A stretch of 64,000 bases of DNA from an uncultured Bacteroides sp. (GCF_963677715.1 NZ_OY782495.1:558001-622000); one strand, 5' to 3'; counted from the first letter of the stretch, positions 45,725 to 55,189 are shown. Translations and numbers: made by a program. The notes: generated by a model from the letters alone, not told the origin.

Positions 45725-45850
45725 AAAAGAGAGTAGTCTTTTTTCTTTCAAAAGATTTTCGACCCAAGGCTCTGGTCATTCACCAAAGACTTAGGTCTGT
45801 TATTGCAAAGACTTAAGTGTTTTTGGAAAAGGCTTATGCCTTTTCTTTCT
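45725..45850 (+). ncRNA. candidate small RNA with about 21-base tandem repeats
   Basis: A -7 box at 45712 and an intrinsic terminator at 45826-45850 bracket about 125 non-coding bases. Inside, four degenerate units start at 45764, 45784, 45806 and 45827, spaced 20-22 bases. They share AAGRCTTAgGTC (AAGGCTCTGGTC, AAGACTTAGGTC, AAGACTTAAGTG, AAGGCTTATGCC). Each can form a mini-hairpin such as AGAC-TTAG-GTCT. The start point is estimated from the -7 box. No known RNA family is recognised. Confidence 0.4.
45826..45850 (+). terminator. rho-independent terminator of the candidate small RNA
   Basis: GAAAAGGC-TTAT-GCCTTTTC is a perfect 8-bp stem with a tetraloop, followed by the T-rich TTTCTTTTGTTTTT. 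It could alternatively end the DUF3987 gene transcript. Confidence 0.7.
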
Positions 45851-45965
45851 TTTGTTTTTCGCCACATTGCTTCGCCGTGTTTTTATGCTTTGCTTCGCTC
45901 TACCTCTAGCGTTTCGCTTCGCTTACTTTTTAAAAAAAATAAATACATATAACACAAGGCAATAT
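45851..45965. other. T/C-rich spacer with GCTTCGC repeats
   Basis: The plus strand is pyrimidine-rich and repeats TTGCTTCGC, TTGCTTCGC and TTCGCTTCGC between 45872 and 45925. No coding frame or clear signal is seen. Confidence 0.4.
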
Positions 45966-46127
45966 TTATTCTTTTTTCTCCTTAAAAAAATAGTGCAGGC
46001 AGAATAGGCAACAAAACGAAGAAAGTTTGCTTTGCCCGTCATAATATCGTTTGGTTCGTTCACGAAATCGATACTCGTCTCTATCTATTAATTGGCTCAC
46101 GCCATGCTTTTTTCCGGCCCAAAACAT
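45966..46127 (-). CDS. hypothetical 53-residue protein
   Basis: Minus-strand ATG at 46127, 22 bases after the ATPase gene end. The first 37 residues look coding (MFWAGKKHGVSQLIDRDEYR, then FRERTKRYYDGQSKLSS). The end is a cysteine-rich hydrophobic stretch and lysines. It has no family I recognise and could be a relic of a longer gene or chance. Confidence 0.3.
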   Translation of the reverse strand: MFWAGKKHGVSQLIDRDEYRFRERTKRYYDGQSKLSSFCCLFCLHYFFKEKKE

Positions 46128-46149
46128 CGTTATTTGAGCTAAATTTATT

Positions 46150-47433
46150 TTATTCTATCCCATACAGTGGTAAATTCGTCATCCAGGACTCCTCACAATA
46201 ATCAGTAAGTGACGTTCGGATAGCCTTTTTTGAGTTATATTTTTCACAAAATAGTTTAAAACTCTTTGCTTTTAGGTTCTCACCCGCCTTCACCTCTATC
46301 GGGATTATTTCACCTTCCTGCTGAATTACAAAATCCACTTCGGAAGTACTTCGATCATTCGTCCAATAGCCGATATAACGTTCACTTACCAGACGAAGCT
46401 GCTGCATCACATATTGCTCCGTGAGAGAGCCCTTAAATTCTGTAAAAACGGTATTTCCCTGTATCAATGATTGCACATTGACACCTGCCATGGCCGAAAG
46501 CAGGCCCACATCATGAAGATAAAGTTTGAAAGTTGAAAGATCCTGATAAGCAATGAGCGGCATTCCCGGTTTCGAAACCCGATGGCATTTCAATAATAAG
46601 CCGCAGTCTACCAGCCACTGAATGGCTAATTCAAAATCCTTTGCCCGTGCGCCTTCCCTAAGAACGCCATAGATAAATTTCTTATTCTCTTTTGCCAACT
46701 GAGCGGGAATGCTCTGCCAAACCATCCGGATACGAGGAACGACCTCAACAGGAGCATGTTTTGAAAAATCACCCTCATAAGAACTCAAGATCCGAAGTTG
46801 AATGCGGCGTACCAATTGCCAATCACGTGTTTCAGAAAACGCATCCACCACTTCAGGCATACCGCCTACATACAGGTAATAGCGTAAATATTCTACTAAC
46901 TTATCACGAAATACAGTCACAACACCCCAATCGTGCCTGCGAAGAGCCTCTACCAATTCATTTTCATTAAACGAATAAAGGAATTCCGCAAATGACATAG
47001 GGCGCAGGTCCATAAAATCCACTTTGCCAACAGGAAAAGAAACATTACTATGCAAACCCATACCCAACAGAGAGCCCGCAGCAACAACATGATACTGTGG
47101 AACCTTTTCACAAAAATATTTCAAAGAAGTGATGCCGCGTTCTGCCGACTGAATTTCATCAAAAATAATTAAGGTATCTTCCGGAGTAATAATAGTTTGC
47201 GCTTGAATTTGCAAAATATTAATGATCCGTTCCATATTAAAATCAGTAACAAACAATGATTGCAAAGCAGGCGTATCCTCAAAGTTAACATACACACTCT
47301 TTTCATAAGATGTGCGGCCGAACTCTTCCAAAAGCCAAGTCTTCCCAACCTGCCGGGCCCCTCGTAATATAAGCGGCTTACGAAATTTACTTTCTTTCCA
47401 AGCAATCAATTCCTTTAGCTTCTCTCTATACAT
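46150..47433 (-). CDS. AAA-family ATPase with DUF4143 domain
   Basis: 427 residues from the Met at 47433 (MYREKLKEL), about 27 bases after the -7 box. Upstream in-frame ATGs at 47451 and 47502 lie at or before the expected transcript start. Walker A is LRGARQVGKTWLL, Walker B LIIFDEIQSAERG. The DUF4143 C-terminal part has STSEVDFVIQQEGEIIPIEVKAG, a PD-(D/E)XK-like nuclease pattern. These ATPases are widespread, often mobile, and of unknown role. The gene lies inside the VirE/DUF4248/HU cluster. Confidence 0.9.
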   Translation of the reverse strand: MYREKLKELIAWKESKFRKPLILRGARQVGKTWLLEEFGRTSYEKSVYVNFEDTPALQSLFVTDFNMERIINILQIQAQTIITPEDTLIIFDEIQSAERGITSLKYFCEKVPQYHVVAAGSLLGMGLHSNVSFPVGKVDFMDLRPMSFAEFLYSFNENELVEALRRHDWGVVTVFRDKLVEYLRYYLYVGGMPEVVDAFSETRDWQLVRRIQLRILSSYEGDFSKHAPVEVVPRIRMVWQSIPAQLAKENKKFIYGVLREGARAKDFELAIQWLVDCGLLLKCHRVSKPGMPLIAYQDLSTFKLYLHDVGLLSAMAGVNVQSLIQGNTVFTEFKGSLTEQYVMQQLRLVSERYIGYWTNDRSTSEVDFVIQQEGEIIPIEVKAGENLKAKSFKLFCEKYNSKKAIRTSLTDYCEESWMTNLPLYGIE

Positions 47434-47459
47434 ATCTTGTTCTCTTTGCATTAATAATG

Positions 47460-47467
47460 CAAAGATA
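47460..47467 (-). promoter_or_regulatory. -7 box of the AAA/DUF4143 gene
   Basis: TATCTTTG on the minus strand matches TAnnTTTG and places the transcript start near 47453, which decides for the Met at 47433. Confidence 0.6.
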
Positions 47468-47503
47468 CATTTTATCCTGTAAAAAGTGTGCCTTAAATAC
47501 ATT

Positions 47504-47550
47504 TTTTACGTGATAAAAGTGTAGTACAAGCACACTTTTATCACGTAAAA
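47504..47550. repeat. perfect 19-bp inverted repeat upstream of the ATPase promoter
   Basis: TTTTACGTGATAAAAGTGT (47504-47522) and its exact complement (47532-47550) flank a 9-base loop. It lies 36 bases upstream of the ATPase -7 box and 89 bases beyond the end of the DUF4248 gene. There is no T-run typical of a terminator in the DUF4248 direction beyond AAAA/TTTT at the arm ends, so operator or terminator are both possible. Confidence 0.85.
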
Positions 47551-47639
47551 CAGATTTTGAAGCAACAAACCACCCTCCAACGTAAAGCGTGAAACAAGCA
47601 ATTCTATTTGAGCAAGCAATATGGAAGAGAAAAAGCATG

Positions 47640-47876
47640 TCAGGGAATTCCAAGAAATTTCACGATAAGTTCTACCTCACGTCGCAAAAAAGTATGTCGA
47701 TACTTATCATAGCCCACCTCCCGAAGAGCCGCCGTGAGCTCCTCATTCTTTCGTATCCACCGATAAAGTTTCTGCAAAGCAGGCGTCACACACAAACCCG
47801 GTGAGTAGAGCAGCGCCAGTTCCGCTTTCGGATAGGCTCTGAGGGGGAAGGGAGCATCAATTTCCTGTTCTTTCAT
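47640..47876 (-). CDS. DUF4248 small protein
   Basis: 78 residues. The family pattern is clear: FPLRAYPKAELALLYSP, ALQKLYRWIRKNEELTAALREVGYD, then FLRREVELIVKFLGIP. DUF4248 proteins are found mostly in Bacteroides next to VirE_N/DUF3987 and HU-HIG genes. The fold resembles a small helix-turn-helix, so DNA binding is possible, but no function is established. It is transcribed opposite to the flanking sigma gene. Confidence 0.9.
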   Translation of the reverse strand: MKEQEIDAPFPLRAYPKAELALLYSPGLCVTPALQKLYRWIRKNEELTAALREVGYDKYRHTFLRREVELIVKFLGIP

Positions 47877-48079
47877 GTCACAAATATTCTACCTATTTAC
47901 ATAACATAAAGATACTTATTTAGAGATGTAAAAACAAATAATACGCATTTTTTTTTACTTTTTTACGTACTAAAATACAGTCCGATTTCATCCTTATACC
48001 TACTGCCTTCCGTCATGAGATTATATGCCTGCATGCAGATAATAGATTGCATTTTTGCACAAAAAAGAATAAATAAATA

Positions 48080-48087
48080 TATCTTTG
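48080..48087 (+). promoter_or_regulatory. -7 box of the second ECF sigma gene
   Basis: TATCTTTG matches TAnnTTTG, 35 bases before the ATG at 48123; a TTTG lies upstream at 48054-48057. Confidence 0.6.
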
Positions 48088-48122
48088 TATATCTTACTTT
48101 AACTTTAATACATAAAGAAAAC

Positions 48123-48686
48123 ATGGCTCAGCCGGAATCTGATTCAATAGTCTTTGAAGAACTATTTAATAAATACAGGACAAGATTTATCCGCTTTGCG
48201 CAAAATTACGTACACGATGCTCCTATAGCCGAGGACTTCGTTATGGAAGCATTCGTTTACTATTGGGAGAACCGCAACCGACTGGAAAATGAAAGAAACA
48301 TACCGGCTTACATACTTACCGTCATCAAACATAAATGCTTAAACTATCTGCAACACCTGCAACTGGAAACAAATGTGGCTGAAGACATGGCCATCCGTGC
48401 TCAATGGGAACTCGACATACGTATTTCCACCCTGAAAGCCTGTGACCCTTACGATATATTCTCCGCTGAGACCAAAGAGATGGTAAACAAGGCGTTAAGC
48501 GAATTGCCCGAAAAGACAAAACGCGTCTTCCTCATGAGTCGCTTGGAAAATAAATCGAACATGCAAATCGCCACTGAATTAGGTATCTCAGCCAAAGGTG
48601 TGGAATTTCATATCACAAAAGCTTTGAAAAAACTTCGTATAAGCCTCAAAGATTACTATCCGCTCCTCTTTCTTTTCCTTGGCTAA
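48123..48686 (+). CDS. ECF RNA polymerase sigma-70 factor
   Basis: 187 residues from the ATG at 48123 (MAQPESDS), 35 bases after the -7 box; the longer frame upstream precedes the promoter. Region 2 is YRTRFIRFAQNYVHDAPIAEDFVMEAFVYYWENR and region 4 is ALSELPEKTKRVFLMSRLENKSNMQIATELGISAKGVEFHITKALKKL. It heads a sigma-FecR-SusC-SusD-GH27 locus and should activate susC after FecR signalling. ECF-controlled loci in Bacteroides often serve host glycans. Confidence 0.94.
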   Translation: MAQPESDSIVFEELFNKYRTRFIRFAQNYVHDAPIAEDFVMEAFVYYWENRNRLENERNIPAYILTVIKHKCLNYLQHLQLETNVAEDMAIRAQWELDIRISTLKACDPYDIFSAETKEMVNKALSELPEKTKRVFLMSRLENKSNMQIATELGISAKGVEFHITKALKKLRISLKDYYPLLFLFLG

Positions 48687-48791
48687 AAAAAATAGAAAAA
48701 AAGGCCAAAACAAACTAGGGTTAATCAACTATTATCTGCTTTACATATAGATGCTTAAAAAAACGAGCGCATAATAAATGATATAACTCTG

Positions 48792-49721
48792 ATGAATAAA
48801 GAAATACTATATAAATTCTTTCAAAGAGAAACGACTTCAGAAGAAGAAGAATGCATTAAAAAATGGTCGGATGATTCTCCTGAAAATCGTCAAAAAATAA
48901 TAAACGAAAGAAAGTTATTCGATACGTTGCTACTTCTGGCGGATGACGAGCTCATAGCAAGTCAAAACAACTATTCCATAAGAAGAAAGCGGATATATAA
49001 TTGGGCTAAAGTGGCAGCCATTATCATTTTCGCCATTCTGGGGACGAAACTTTACGATCGTTATCAGGAATCAGTGCAGCCTGTGCCCCTGCAAACAATA
49101 GCAGTCCCCGCCGGACAGAGAGTCAACCTGACTCTTGCAGACGGTACCCGGGTATGGCTCAACTCCCGTACCAGTCTTGTTTATCCAACCGATTTTAATA
49201 GGCACAAACGAGTAGTCCAACTAAAAGGCGAAGCTTATTTTGAAGTCACTCATAATACCCGTAAACCCTTCATCGTGCAAACAAATAAAGGAAACGTACG
49301 CGTGTTGGGCACAAAATTCGATGTAGAAGCATACCCCGATAACGATAAGTTTGTCACCTCATTAATGGAAGGATCAGTAAACATAAAACATAACGGTATC
49401 ACCTATGTTCTCGCCCCCCATCAGAAAGCTTCGCTGCACAATAATCGTATTGTGATAGATAAGATAACGGATTATGACCAATACAGATGGAAAGAGGGAC
49501 TTATCTGTTTCAAGAAAGCCTGTTTTGCCGATATCATGAAAGAGTTTGAAAAATATTACGGTTATAAAATCATAATCCGTAATCCTTCTGTTTCAGCCTA
49601 CCGCTGCAGCGGAAAGTTCCGCTTATCCGACGGAGTAGATTGTGCATTAAACGTATTGCAAAAAGATGCCGATTTTGTGTTTGAGCGAGATAAAGAAAAA
49701 CAGATTATTAATATAAAATAA
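48792..49721 (+). CDS. FecR-family anti-sigma factor
   Basis: 309 residues. A cytoplasmic sigma-binding start, one membrane helix (VAAIIIFAILGTKLYDRY), FecR domain (VPAGQRVNLTLADGTRVWLNS, VVQLKGEAYFEVTHN, VRVLGTKFDVEAYP) and DUF4974 end (FKKACFADIMKEFEKYYGYKI). Partner of the preceding sigma factor and, through the periplasm, of the STN domain of the SusC downstream. Confidence 0.94.
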   Translation: MNKEILYKFFQRETTSEEEECIKKWSDDSPENRQKIINERKLFDTLLLLADDELIASQNNYSIRRKRIYNWAKVAAIIIFAILGTKLYDRYQESVQPVPLQTIAVPAGQRVNLTLADGTRVWLNSRTSLVYPTDFNRHKRVVQLKGEAYFEVTHNTRKPFIVQTNKGNVRVLGTKFDVEAYPDNDKFVTSLMEGSVNIKHNGITYVLAPHQKASLHNNRIVIDKITDYDQYRWKEGLICFKKACFADIMKEFEKYYGYKIIIRNPSVSAYRCSGKFRLSDGVDCALNVLQKDADFVFERDKEKQIINIK

Positions 49722-49786
49722 GATAAGGAGGGAGCCTATGAACTAATACTATAATGAAAAAACACGCAGTTATAACTGCAAAAGAA

Positions 49787-49821
49787 GAATGCCGGCATAA
49801 TTAGACACTCTGCCGACATTC
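49787..49821 (+). promoter_or_regulatory. hairpin in the susC leader
   Basis: GAATGCCGGCA pairs with TGCCGACATTC (one mismatch) across a 13-base loop, 50 bases before the susC ATG. A 14-bp palindrome GCAGTTATAACTGC lies just upstream at 49766-49779. There is no T-run, so it is more likely a leader control element than a terminator. Confidence 0.4.
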
Positions 49822-49871
49822 AAATTAACACAATTTACCATTGTATTAACCTCAAAATCAAGTACAAAGAT

Positions 49872-52800
49872 ATGAATAAAATTTCTTTGTGGAAGACAAT
49901 GCGTCATCCAAACTCACAAATTAAACAAATTTTTAAGACTATGAAAGTAACATTATTGATTCTTTTCATGTCAATATTCGGGTTGCATGCAGAAAATGTG
50001 CTCTCCCAGAATGTTTTCGTGACTATTTCGCAAAATAATGTTCCTCTGGAGAAAGTATTGAATACGATTGAAAAACAAACAAACTATCTCTTCGTTATCA
50101 ATGCTAACGTAAACACCGGTATAAAAGTATCCGTCAATGCCCGGAATGAAAAAATTCAGGATGTGCTCAGTAAAGCATTGAAAGGAACTAAGATAAATTA
50201 CACTGTAGACGGCGATTACATCGTTCTCTCAGACAAACAGAAAGAAGACAACAGCAATCAGGTTTCCGACACACAACAAAAAGATAAGATTAAAGGAAAT
50301 GTGGTCGACGAAAACGGAGACCCGATTATCGGTGTTAATGTGCTGATAAAAGGAACATCAAAAGGAACAATAACCGATTTAAAAGGAGAGTTTCAACTCG
50401 AAGCCAATTCGAAAGACGTGCTGTTGCTCACCTACATCGGTTACCAATCTCAGGAAGTCATCGTAGGAACAAAACGGGATATCAGAGTTCAGATGCGGGA
50501 AGACAATAAAGCCCTCGAGGAAGTGGTCGTTATCGGCTATGGCGTACAAAAAAGGGTATCGGTCACCGGTTCCATTGCCGTCGCCAAAGGAGAAGAGCTA
50601 ACCAAACAGCCTACAACCAATGTGGTTAACACACTGGGCGGACGCCTGCCGGGTTTGATCTCCTATCAAACAAGCGGTGAACCCGGTTATGACAGTGCTA
50701 CCCTGCTAATACGTGGTGCCAGTACCACCGGAGATTCCAGTCCGCTGGTCGTTGTCGACGGTGTAGCCGATCGTGCCGGCGGCTTAGAGCGCATCGATGC
50801 CAATGACATTGAAAGCATCACCATCCTGAAAGATGCATCTGCCGCCATATACGGTTCACGTGCGGCCAATGGCGTTATTCTCGTTACCACCAAAAAAGGA
50901 AAAGAAGGCAAAACAACCGTAACCTATAACGGTAATTTCGCTATCAGTAACCCGGCAGTGTTACCAAAAATGTGCCATTCATGGCAATACGCCCAATTAA
51001 TTAATGAGATCAACACTACCATTCAGGGCACCAATGCCTCTTACTCCGATGACGAAATAGAACTGTATAAAAACGGAACCGACCCGCTCAACTATCCCGA
51101 TGTAGATGCGCTCGATTATATGTTGAAACCTTCTCTGCAAACTCAACATAACGTTCAGGTATCCGGATCTGGCAAAATAGTCAGTTATTTTGTTTCCGGA
51201 GGTTACCAGTATCAGGACAACTATTACAAAAAAGGAACCAGTGATTTCTCCCAATACAGCCTGCGTTCTAACATCGACATCAATGCCCACAAAAATTTGA
51301 AGTTGGGAGTTAACATGGCCTGGCGTCACATAGACAGAAATTCTCCCTACTACGGTTCTACGGACATATGGAGATATTTAATCAAATACGATCCGAAGTA
51401 CAACATCAAATGGCCGGGCACCGATTATCCCACCCTTGCCTCACAAGATAACTTCAATCCCGTTACAGCAGTAGACGGTTCCATGGGCTACCAAATAAAT
51501 GACGGCGATTATATTAATGCCGACCTTACGGCCAACTGGGACTTATCATTTCTGACCAACGGATTGTCGGCTGCCGGCGGAGCCTACTTTGACCGCACAG
51601 ATACTCATTACAAACAATTCTACAAAAAGTTCTATCTCTATGACAAAGACGGAGAGAATTACACCGCAAAAGGATACGGTCCGTCAAACGCATCGCTGAG
51701 TCAGAATATGAGTCAGACGTTGGGCATCACGTTCAATGCCCGCATTAACTACGAAAAAACCTTCAATGATGTGCATGCATTGAGTGCATTTGTTGCCTAC
51801 GAGCAACACACCAGCCGCTATGATTATTTGAAGGCATATCGCCAGGATTACGTATCTACGGAAGTAGACCAACTGTTTGCCGGTAGCAGCGATTCTCAAA
51901 CGAATGACGGAACCGCATCGGAGACCGCCCGTATGAACTTCTTCGGACGTATGGATTATGCCTATAACAGCCGGTATATGTTACAATTCAATTGGAGATA
52001 CGACGGTTCCGAAAACTTTCCTAAGAACAAACGCTGGGGTTTCTTTCCGGGTGTATCAATGGGATGGAGAATTTCCGAAGAAGATTTTTGGAAAAAGAAT
52101 GTTTCTTGGATGGACTATTTAAAGATCCGCGCCTCCTGGGGACAAATGGGTAACGATGCCGTAGATGCTTTTCAATACCTCGAGACATATACCTTTGACA
52201 ATGCCGCCATTTTAAACGGCGGGGCACAGACAGGTATTGTAAAAGAAGGTACAGCCAACCCCAACATCACATGGGAGGTGGCAAATACTTACAATGTAGG
52301 TTTAGAGGCACGTTTCCTTACCCATTTCAATTTTGAGTTCGACGCCTTTAAAACCAATCGTAAAAAAGTACTGTGCACACGTAGTGCCGCTATCCCCGAC
52401 TATTCAGGTCTCGATCTCCCCGACGAAAATATCGGCAAATGCTCGGCTTACGGATTTGAAACCGTTTTGGGCTACGCTAATAAATGGAACGACTTCAAAC
52501 TCTCGGTAAACGGAAACCTCTCGTACAGCAAAAATAAAATTGACTATATAGCAGAGGCCGACACATACGACTGGCAGAAGATTACCGGAAATTCCATCGG
52601 CACTAACGATGATTATTTCCTGATGTACGAAGCAACGGGTATTATGAGAACGCAGGAAGATTATGATAACTCTCCGCATTTCAGCAATGCAACAGTGGGC
52701 GATTTAAAATTCCGCGACGTAAATGGCGACGGCGCTATTGATGCCGATGACAAAGTTCGCCAGAATAAGCCCAAAGTGCCAAGAATCATGTACGGAGTAA

Positions 52801-53273
52801 CCACCGACCTGCAATATAAAAACTGGGGGTTGAATATGTTGTGGCAAGGTACTGCCCAAGTATGGCAATACACCTTTATGGAAGCCGGGATTATAGGAAA
52901 CTTCACCGAAGACTTCTATAACAACAGATGGACGGCCGATAATCCGAATGCCAAATATCCTAAAGTATATAACCGCGACTATACTCCCTCCGGAGCGGGC
53001 GATTACAGAAACACCTTCTGGTTAAAGAACGCCTCGTACCTTCGTCTGAAAAGTATAGAGCTATCATACACCCTGCCTAAAAAAAGCCTCGGATTCTTAG
53101 GAAACGTATTCTCGGATTTACGCTTTTCGGTAGCAGGATACAACCTGCTCACCTTTACAGGGATTAAGAACCTAGATCCTGAAACCTCCGATACGGCAAG
53201 CGGACAAGGATGGACCGGATGGAGTACTCCGCAAGCCAAATCAATCAGTTTCGGTATTCATTTATCATTATAA
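49872..53273 (+). CDS. SusC/RagA TonB-dependent outer-membrane transporter with STN domain
   Basis: 1133 residues. A second Met at residue 24 (MKVTLLILFMS) begins the core of the signal sequence; both starts are possible. STN domain (about 48-115, SQNNVPLEKVLNTIEKQTNY), carboxypeptidase-regulatory-like domain (GNVVDENGDPIIGVNVLIKG), plug with ALEEVVVIGYGVQKR and LKDASAAIYGSRAANGVILVTTKK, then the barrel ending SFGIHLSL. The STN domain fits the sigma/FecR pair. Imports oligosaccharides, probably with alpha-galactosyl-type ends given the GH27 gene. Confidence 0.96.
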   Translation: MNKISLWKTMRHPNSQIKQIFKTMKVTLLILFMSIFGLHAENVLSQNVFVTISQNNVPLEKVLNTIEKQTNYLFVINANVNTGIKVSVNARNEKIQDVLSKALKGTKINYTVDGDYIVLSDKQKEDNSNQVSDTQQKDKIKGNVVDENGDPIIGVNVLIKGTSKGTITDLKGEFQLEANSKDVLLLTYIGYQSQEVIVGTKRDIRVQMREDNKALEEVVVIGYGVQKRVSVTGSIAVAKGEELTKQPTTNVVNTLGGRLPGLISYQTSGEPGYDSATLLIRGASTTGDSSPLVVVDGVADRAGGLERIDANDIESITILKDASAAIYGSRAANGVILVTTKKGKEGKTTVTYNGNFAISNPAVLPKMCHSWQYAQLINEINTTIQGTNASYSDDEIELYKNGTDPLNYPDVDALDYMLKPSLQTQHNVQVSGSGKIVSYFVSGGYQYQDNYYKKGTSDFSQYSLRSNIDINAHKNLKLGVNMAWRHIDRNSPYYGSTDIWRYLIKYDPKYNIKWPGTDYPTLASQDNFNPVTAVDGSMGYQINDGDYINADLTANWDLSFLTNGLSAAGGAYFDRTDTHYKQFYKKFYLYDKDGENYTAKGYGPSNASLSQNMSQTLGITFNARINYEKTFNDVHALSAFVAYEQHTSRYDYLKAYRQDYVSTEVDQLFAGSSDSQTNDGTASETARMNFFGRMDYAYNSRYMLQFNWRYDGSENFPKNKRWGFFPGVSMGWRISEEDFWKKNVSWMDYLKIRASWGQMGNDAVDAFQYLETYTFDNAAILNGGAQTGIVKEGTANPNITWEVANTYNVGLEARFLTHFNFEFDAFKTNRKKVLCTRSAAIPDYSGLDLPDENIGKCSAYGFETVLGYANKWNDFKLSVNGNLSYSKNKIDYIAEADTYDWQKITGNSIGTNDDYFLMYEATGIMRTQEDYDNSPHFSNATVGDLKFRDVNGDGAIDADDKVRQNKPKVPRIMYGVTTDLQYKNWGLNMLWQGTAQVWQYTFMEAGIIGNFTEDFYNNRWTADNPNAKYPKVYNRDYTPSGAGDYRNTFWLKNASYLRLKSIELSYTLPKKSLGFLGNVFSDLRFSVAGYNLLTFTGIKNLDPETSDTASGQGWTGWSTPQAKSISFGIHLSL

Positions 53274-53291
53274 CCTTAAACAGAGAATACA

Positions 53292-55142
53292 ATGAAATAC
53301 AATAAATTAATAGGCACTATACTGTGTGCCTGCTGCATGATGTCATGCAATGACGATCTATTGAATAAAACCTCACTGACTTCCATCACGGAGGATGCCG
53401 TATGGACAGACCCCGAACTGATACAAGCATTTGTCAATGCCCGCTATAACCAGGTGGGACACGGATGGACGGAATCATGGATGAGCTCTTGTATCGATGA
53501 AACTGCCCTGACATGGTCTCGCGGATGCGAACAAATTAATCTGGGTACCATTACCTCATCGGACATAGGCCGTATGAACGGCGGATGGTACGGATGGGAC
53601 AACCGTGCGTGGAATACGGAATGGGCCAATATACAGAACTGTAACCTTTTCTTTCAGAATGTAGACAATGCCACCTTTACAGATGAAGATTGGCGTACAA
53701 GAATGAAGGGTGAAGTCCGCTTTATCCGTGTTTTGATGTACCACGACCTTACTCGCAGATGGGGAGGCCTGCCCATCATCACCGACTACTATACCCTATC
53801 CGATGAAAAAGCCATACTGAATGTTAAACGAGATTCGTACGAAGATTGCGTTAACTGGATGGTTGCCCAGCTGGATAGTGCGGCAACAGAGCTACCCGGC
53901 TCCTACTCGGATGCAGATGACAACGGTCGCGCCACTCAGGCAGCTGCTTTGGCTTTGAAGTCGCGCATCCTGCTATATGCAGCCAGCGATTTGATGAATG
54001 TAGATGTAGACAATGAACTGGTAGGATATGTAGGATCGAGCGAAACGCAGGCCGAGCGATGGAGCAAAGCGGCCGTTGCCGCTCAGGAAGCCATTGATAA
54101 TGCGCTGGAAAACGGATTCGCCCTCTACAAAAAGTACTCCGATCCCGCAGAGAATTACAAAAACATCTTTATGGACAGATTAAACAGCGAAGTGCTTTTT
54201 GCCAGACAAGGAACCTCCAGTGCGGATGAAGAGAACCTCAGCTACCTGGATCAGTCCAACTCTCCAAGCGGATACAACGGATGGGGCGGTAACTGCCCGA
54301 TGGAATCTTTTGTCGATGCATTCGAATGTCTGTCGGCCGACGGAACCACAGCCACCGACTTTAGCTGGGAAAACTTCAAGGATACATTCAATATTGCCGG
54401 CGGAGCCACTCCCTGGGACCACAGAGATCCCCGCCTGAAAGCTACAGTATTGTATGATGGTGCTGCGTGGTCTAGCCGAAACATGGAACTCTTCTACGCC
54501 GCCTATATCAATGGCAAGGATACCACCATCTGTTCCACCTGGAAATCCCTATCGGGTGTTACCATCGGTAGCGGCAAGGATACGGACAGGTACCCCACCA
54601 ACTCATGGAACTCCTCCTTAACAGGATACAACGTTAAGAAATTCATGGATGAAGATTATGTATCCGATTCATGGAACTTCTCCGCACGCGATTGGATCTG
54701 GTTACGTTTGGGCGAACAATACCTCAATTTAGCCGAAGCCCTGTGCGAAACAGGCGATTATCAGGGAGCACGCAATGCGCTGGATGCTATCCGTAACCGG
54801 GCCGGCATGCCCGATGTGGCCGCTTCAATGAGCGGAGAAACACTCTTGAACAAAATCCGTCACGAACGCCGCATCGAACTATGCTTCGAAGAGCACCGTT
54901 ATTTCGATGTACGTCGCTGGAAGCTCGGAAGCACCCTTGCCGTACCCAATACTAAAATTGACATATACAAATTGTATAATAACGACAAGTTTGATGGTAC
55001 GGGCAATATAACCGGCTATCTTTACCTGCCCAAACACAGTGTTATCGAAACACGCGTATGGAACGATAAACTATACTGGTTACCCATACCGTATAGTGAA
55101 ATAACAAAGAACCCGAATCTGATACAGAATCCGGGATATTAA
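53292..55142 (+). CDS. RagB/SusD-family outer-membrane lipoprotein
   Basis: 616 residues, larger than most SusD proteins. The lipobox is CCMMSC, followed by NDDLLNKTSLTSITEDAVWTDP. Helical pairs (GEVRFIRVLMYHDLTRRWGGLPII), EQYLNLAEALCETGDYQGARNALDAIRNRAGMPD and the C-terminal IRHERRIELCFEEHRYFDVRRWK are textbook family blocks. Lid of the SusC encoded 18 bases upstream; binds glycan at the cell surface. Confidence 0.95.
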   Translation: MKYNKLIGTILCACCMMSCNDDLLNKTSLTSITEDAVWTDPELIQAFVNARYNQVGHGWTESWMSSCIDETALTWSRGCEQINLGTITSSDIGRMNGGWYGWDNRAWNTEWANIQNCNLFFQNVDNATFTDEDWRTRMKGEVRFIRVLMYHDLTRRWGGLPIITDYYTLSDEKAILNVKRDSYEDCVNWMVAQLDSAATELPGSYSDADDNGRATQAAALALKSRILLYAASDLMNVDVDNELVGYVGSSETQAERWSKAAVAAQEAIDNALENGFALYKKYSDPAENYKNIFMDRLNSEVLFARQGTSSADEENLSYLDQSNSPSGYNGWGGNCPMESFVDAFECLSADGTTATDFSWENFKDTFNIAGGATPWDHRDPRLKATVLYDGAAWSSRNMELFYAAYINGKDTTICSTWKSLSGVTIGSGKDTDRYPTNSWNSSLTGYNVKKFMDEDYVSDSWNFSARDWIWLRLGEQYLNLAEALCETGDYQGARNALDAIRNRAGMPDVAASMSGETLLNKIRHERRIELCFEEHRYFDVRRWKLGSTLAVPNTKIDIYKLYNNDKFDGTGNITGYLYLPKHSVIETRVWNDKLYWLPIPYSEITKNPNLIQNPGY

Positions 55143-55150
55143 TAAAACCG

Positions 55151-55189
55151 AGAGGGCAACCTCACATTAAGCAGAGATTGCCCTCTTTT
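55151..55189 (+). terminator. terminator between susD and the GH27 gene
   Basis: AGAGGGCAA pairs with TTGCCCTCT and runs into TTTT. It may only attenuate, leaving more susCD than GH27 transcript. Confidence 0.7.
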
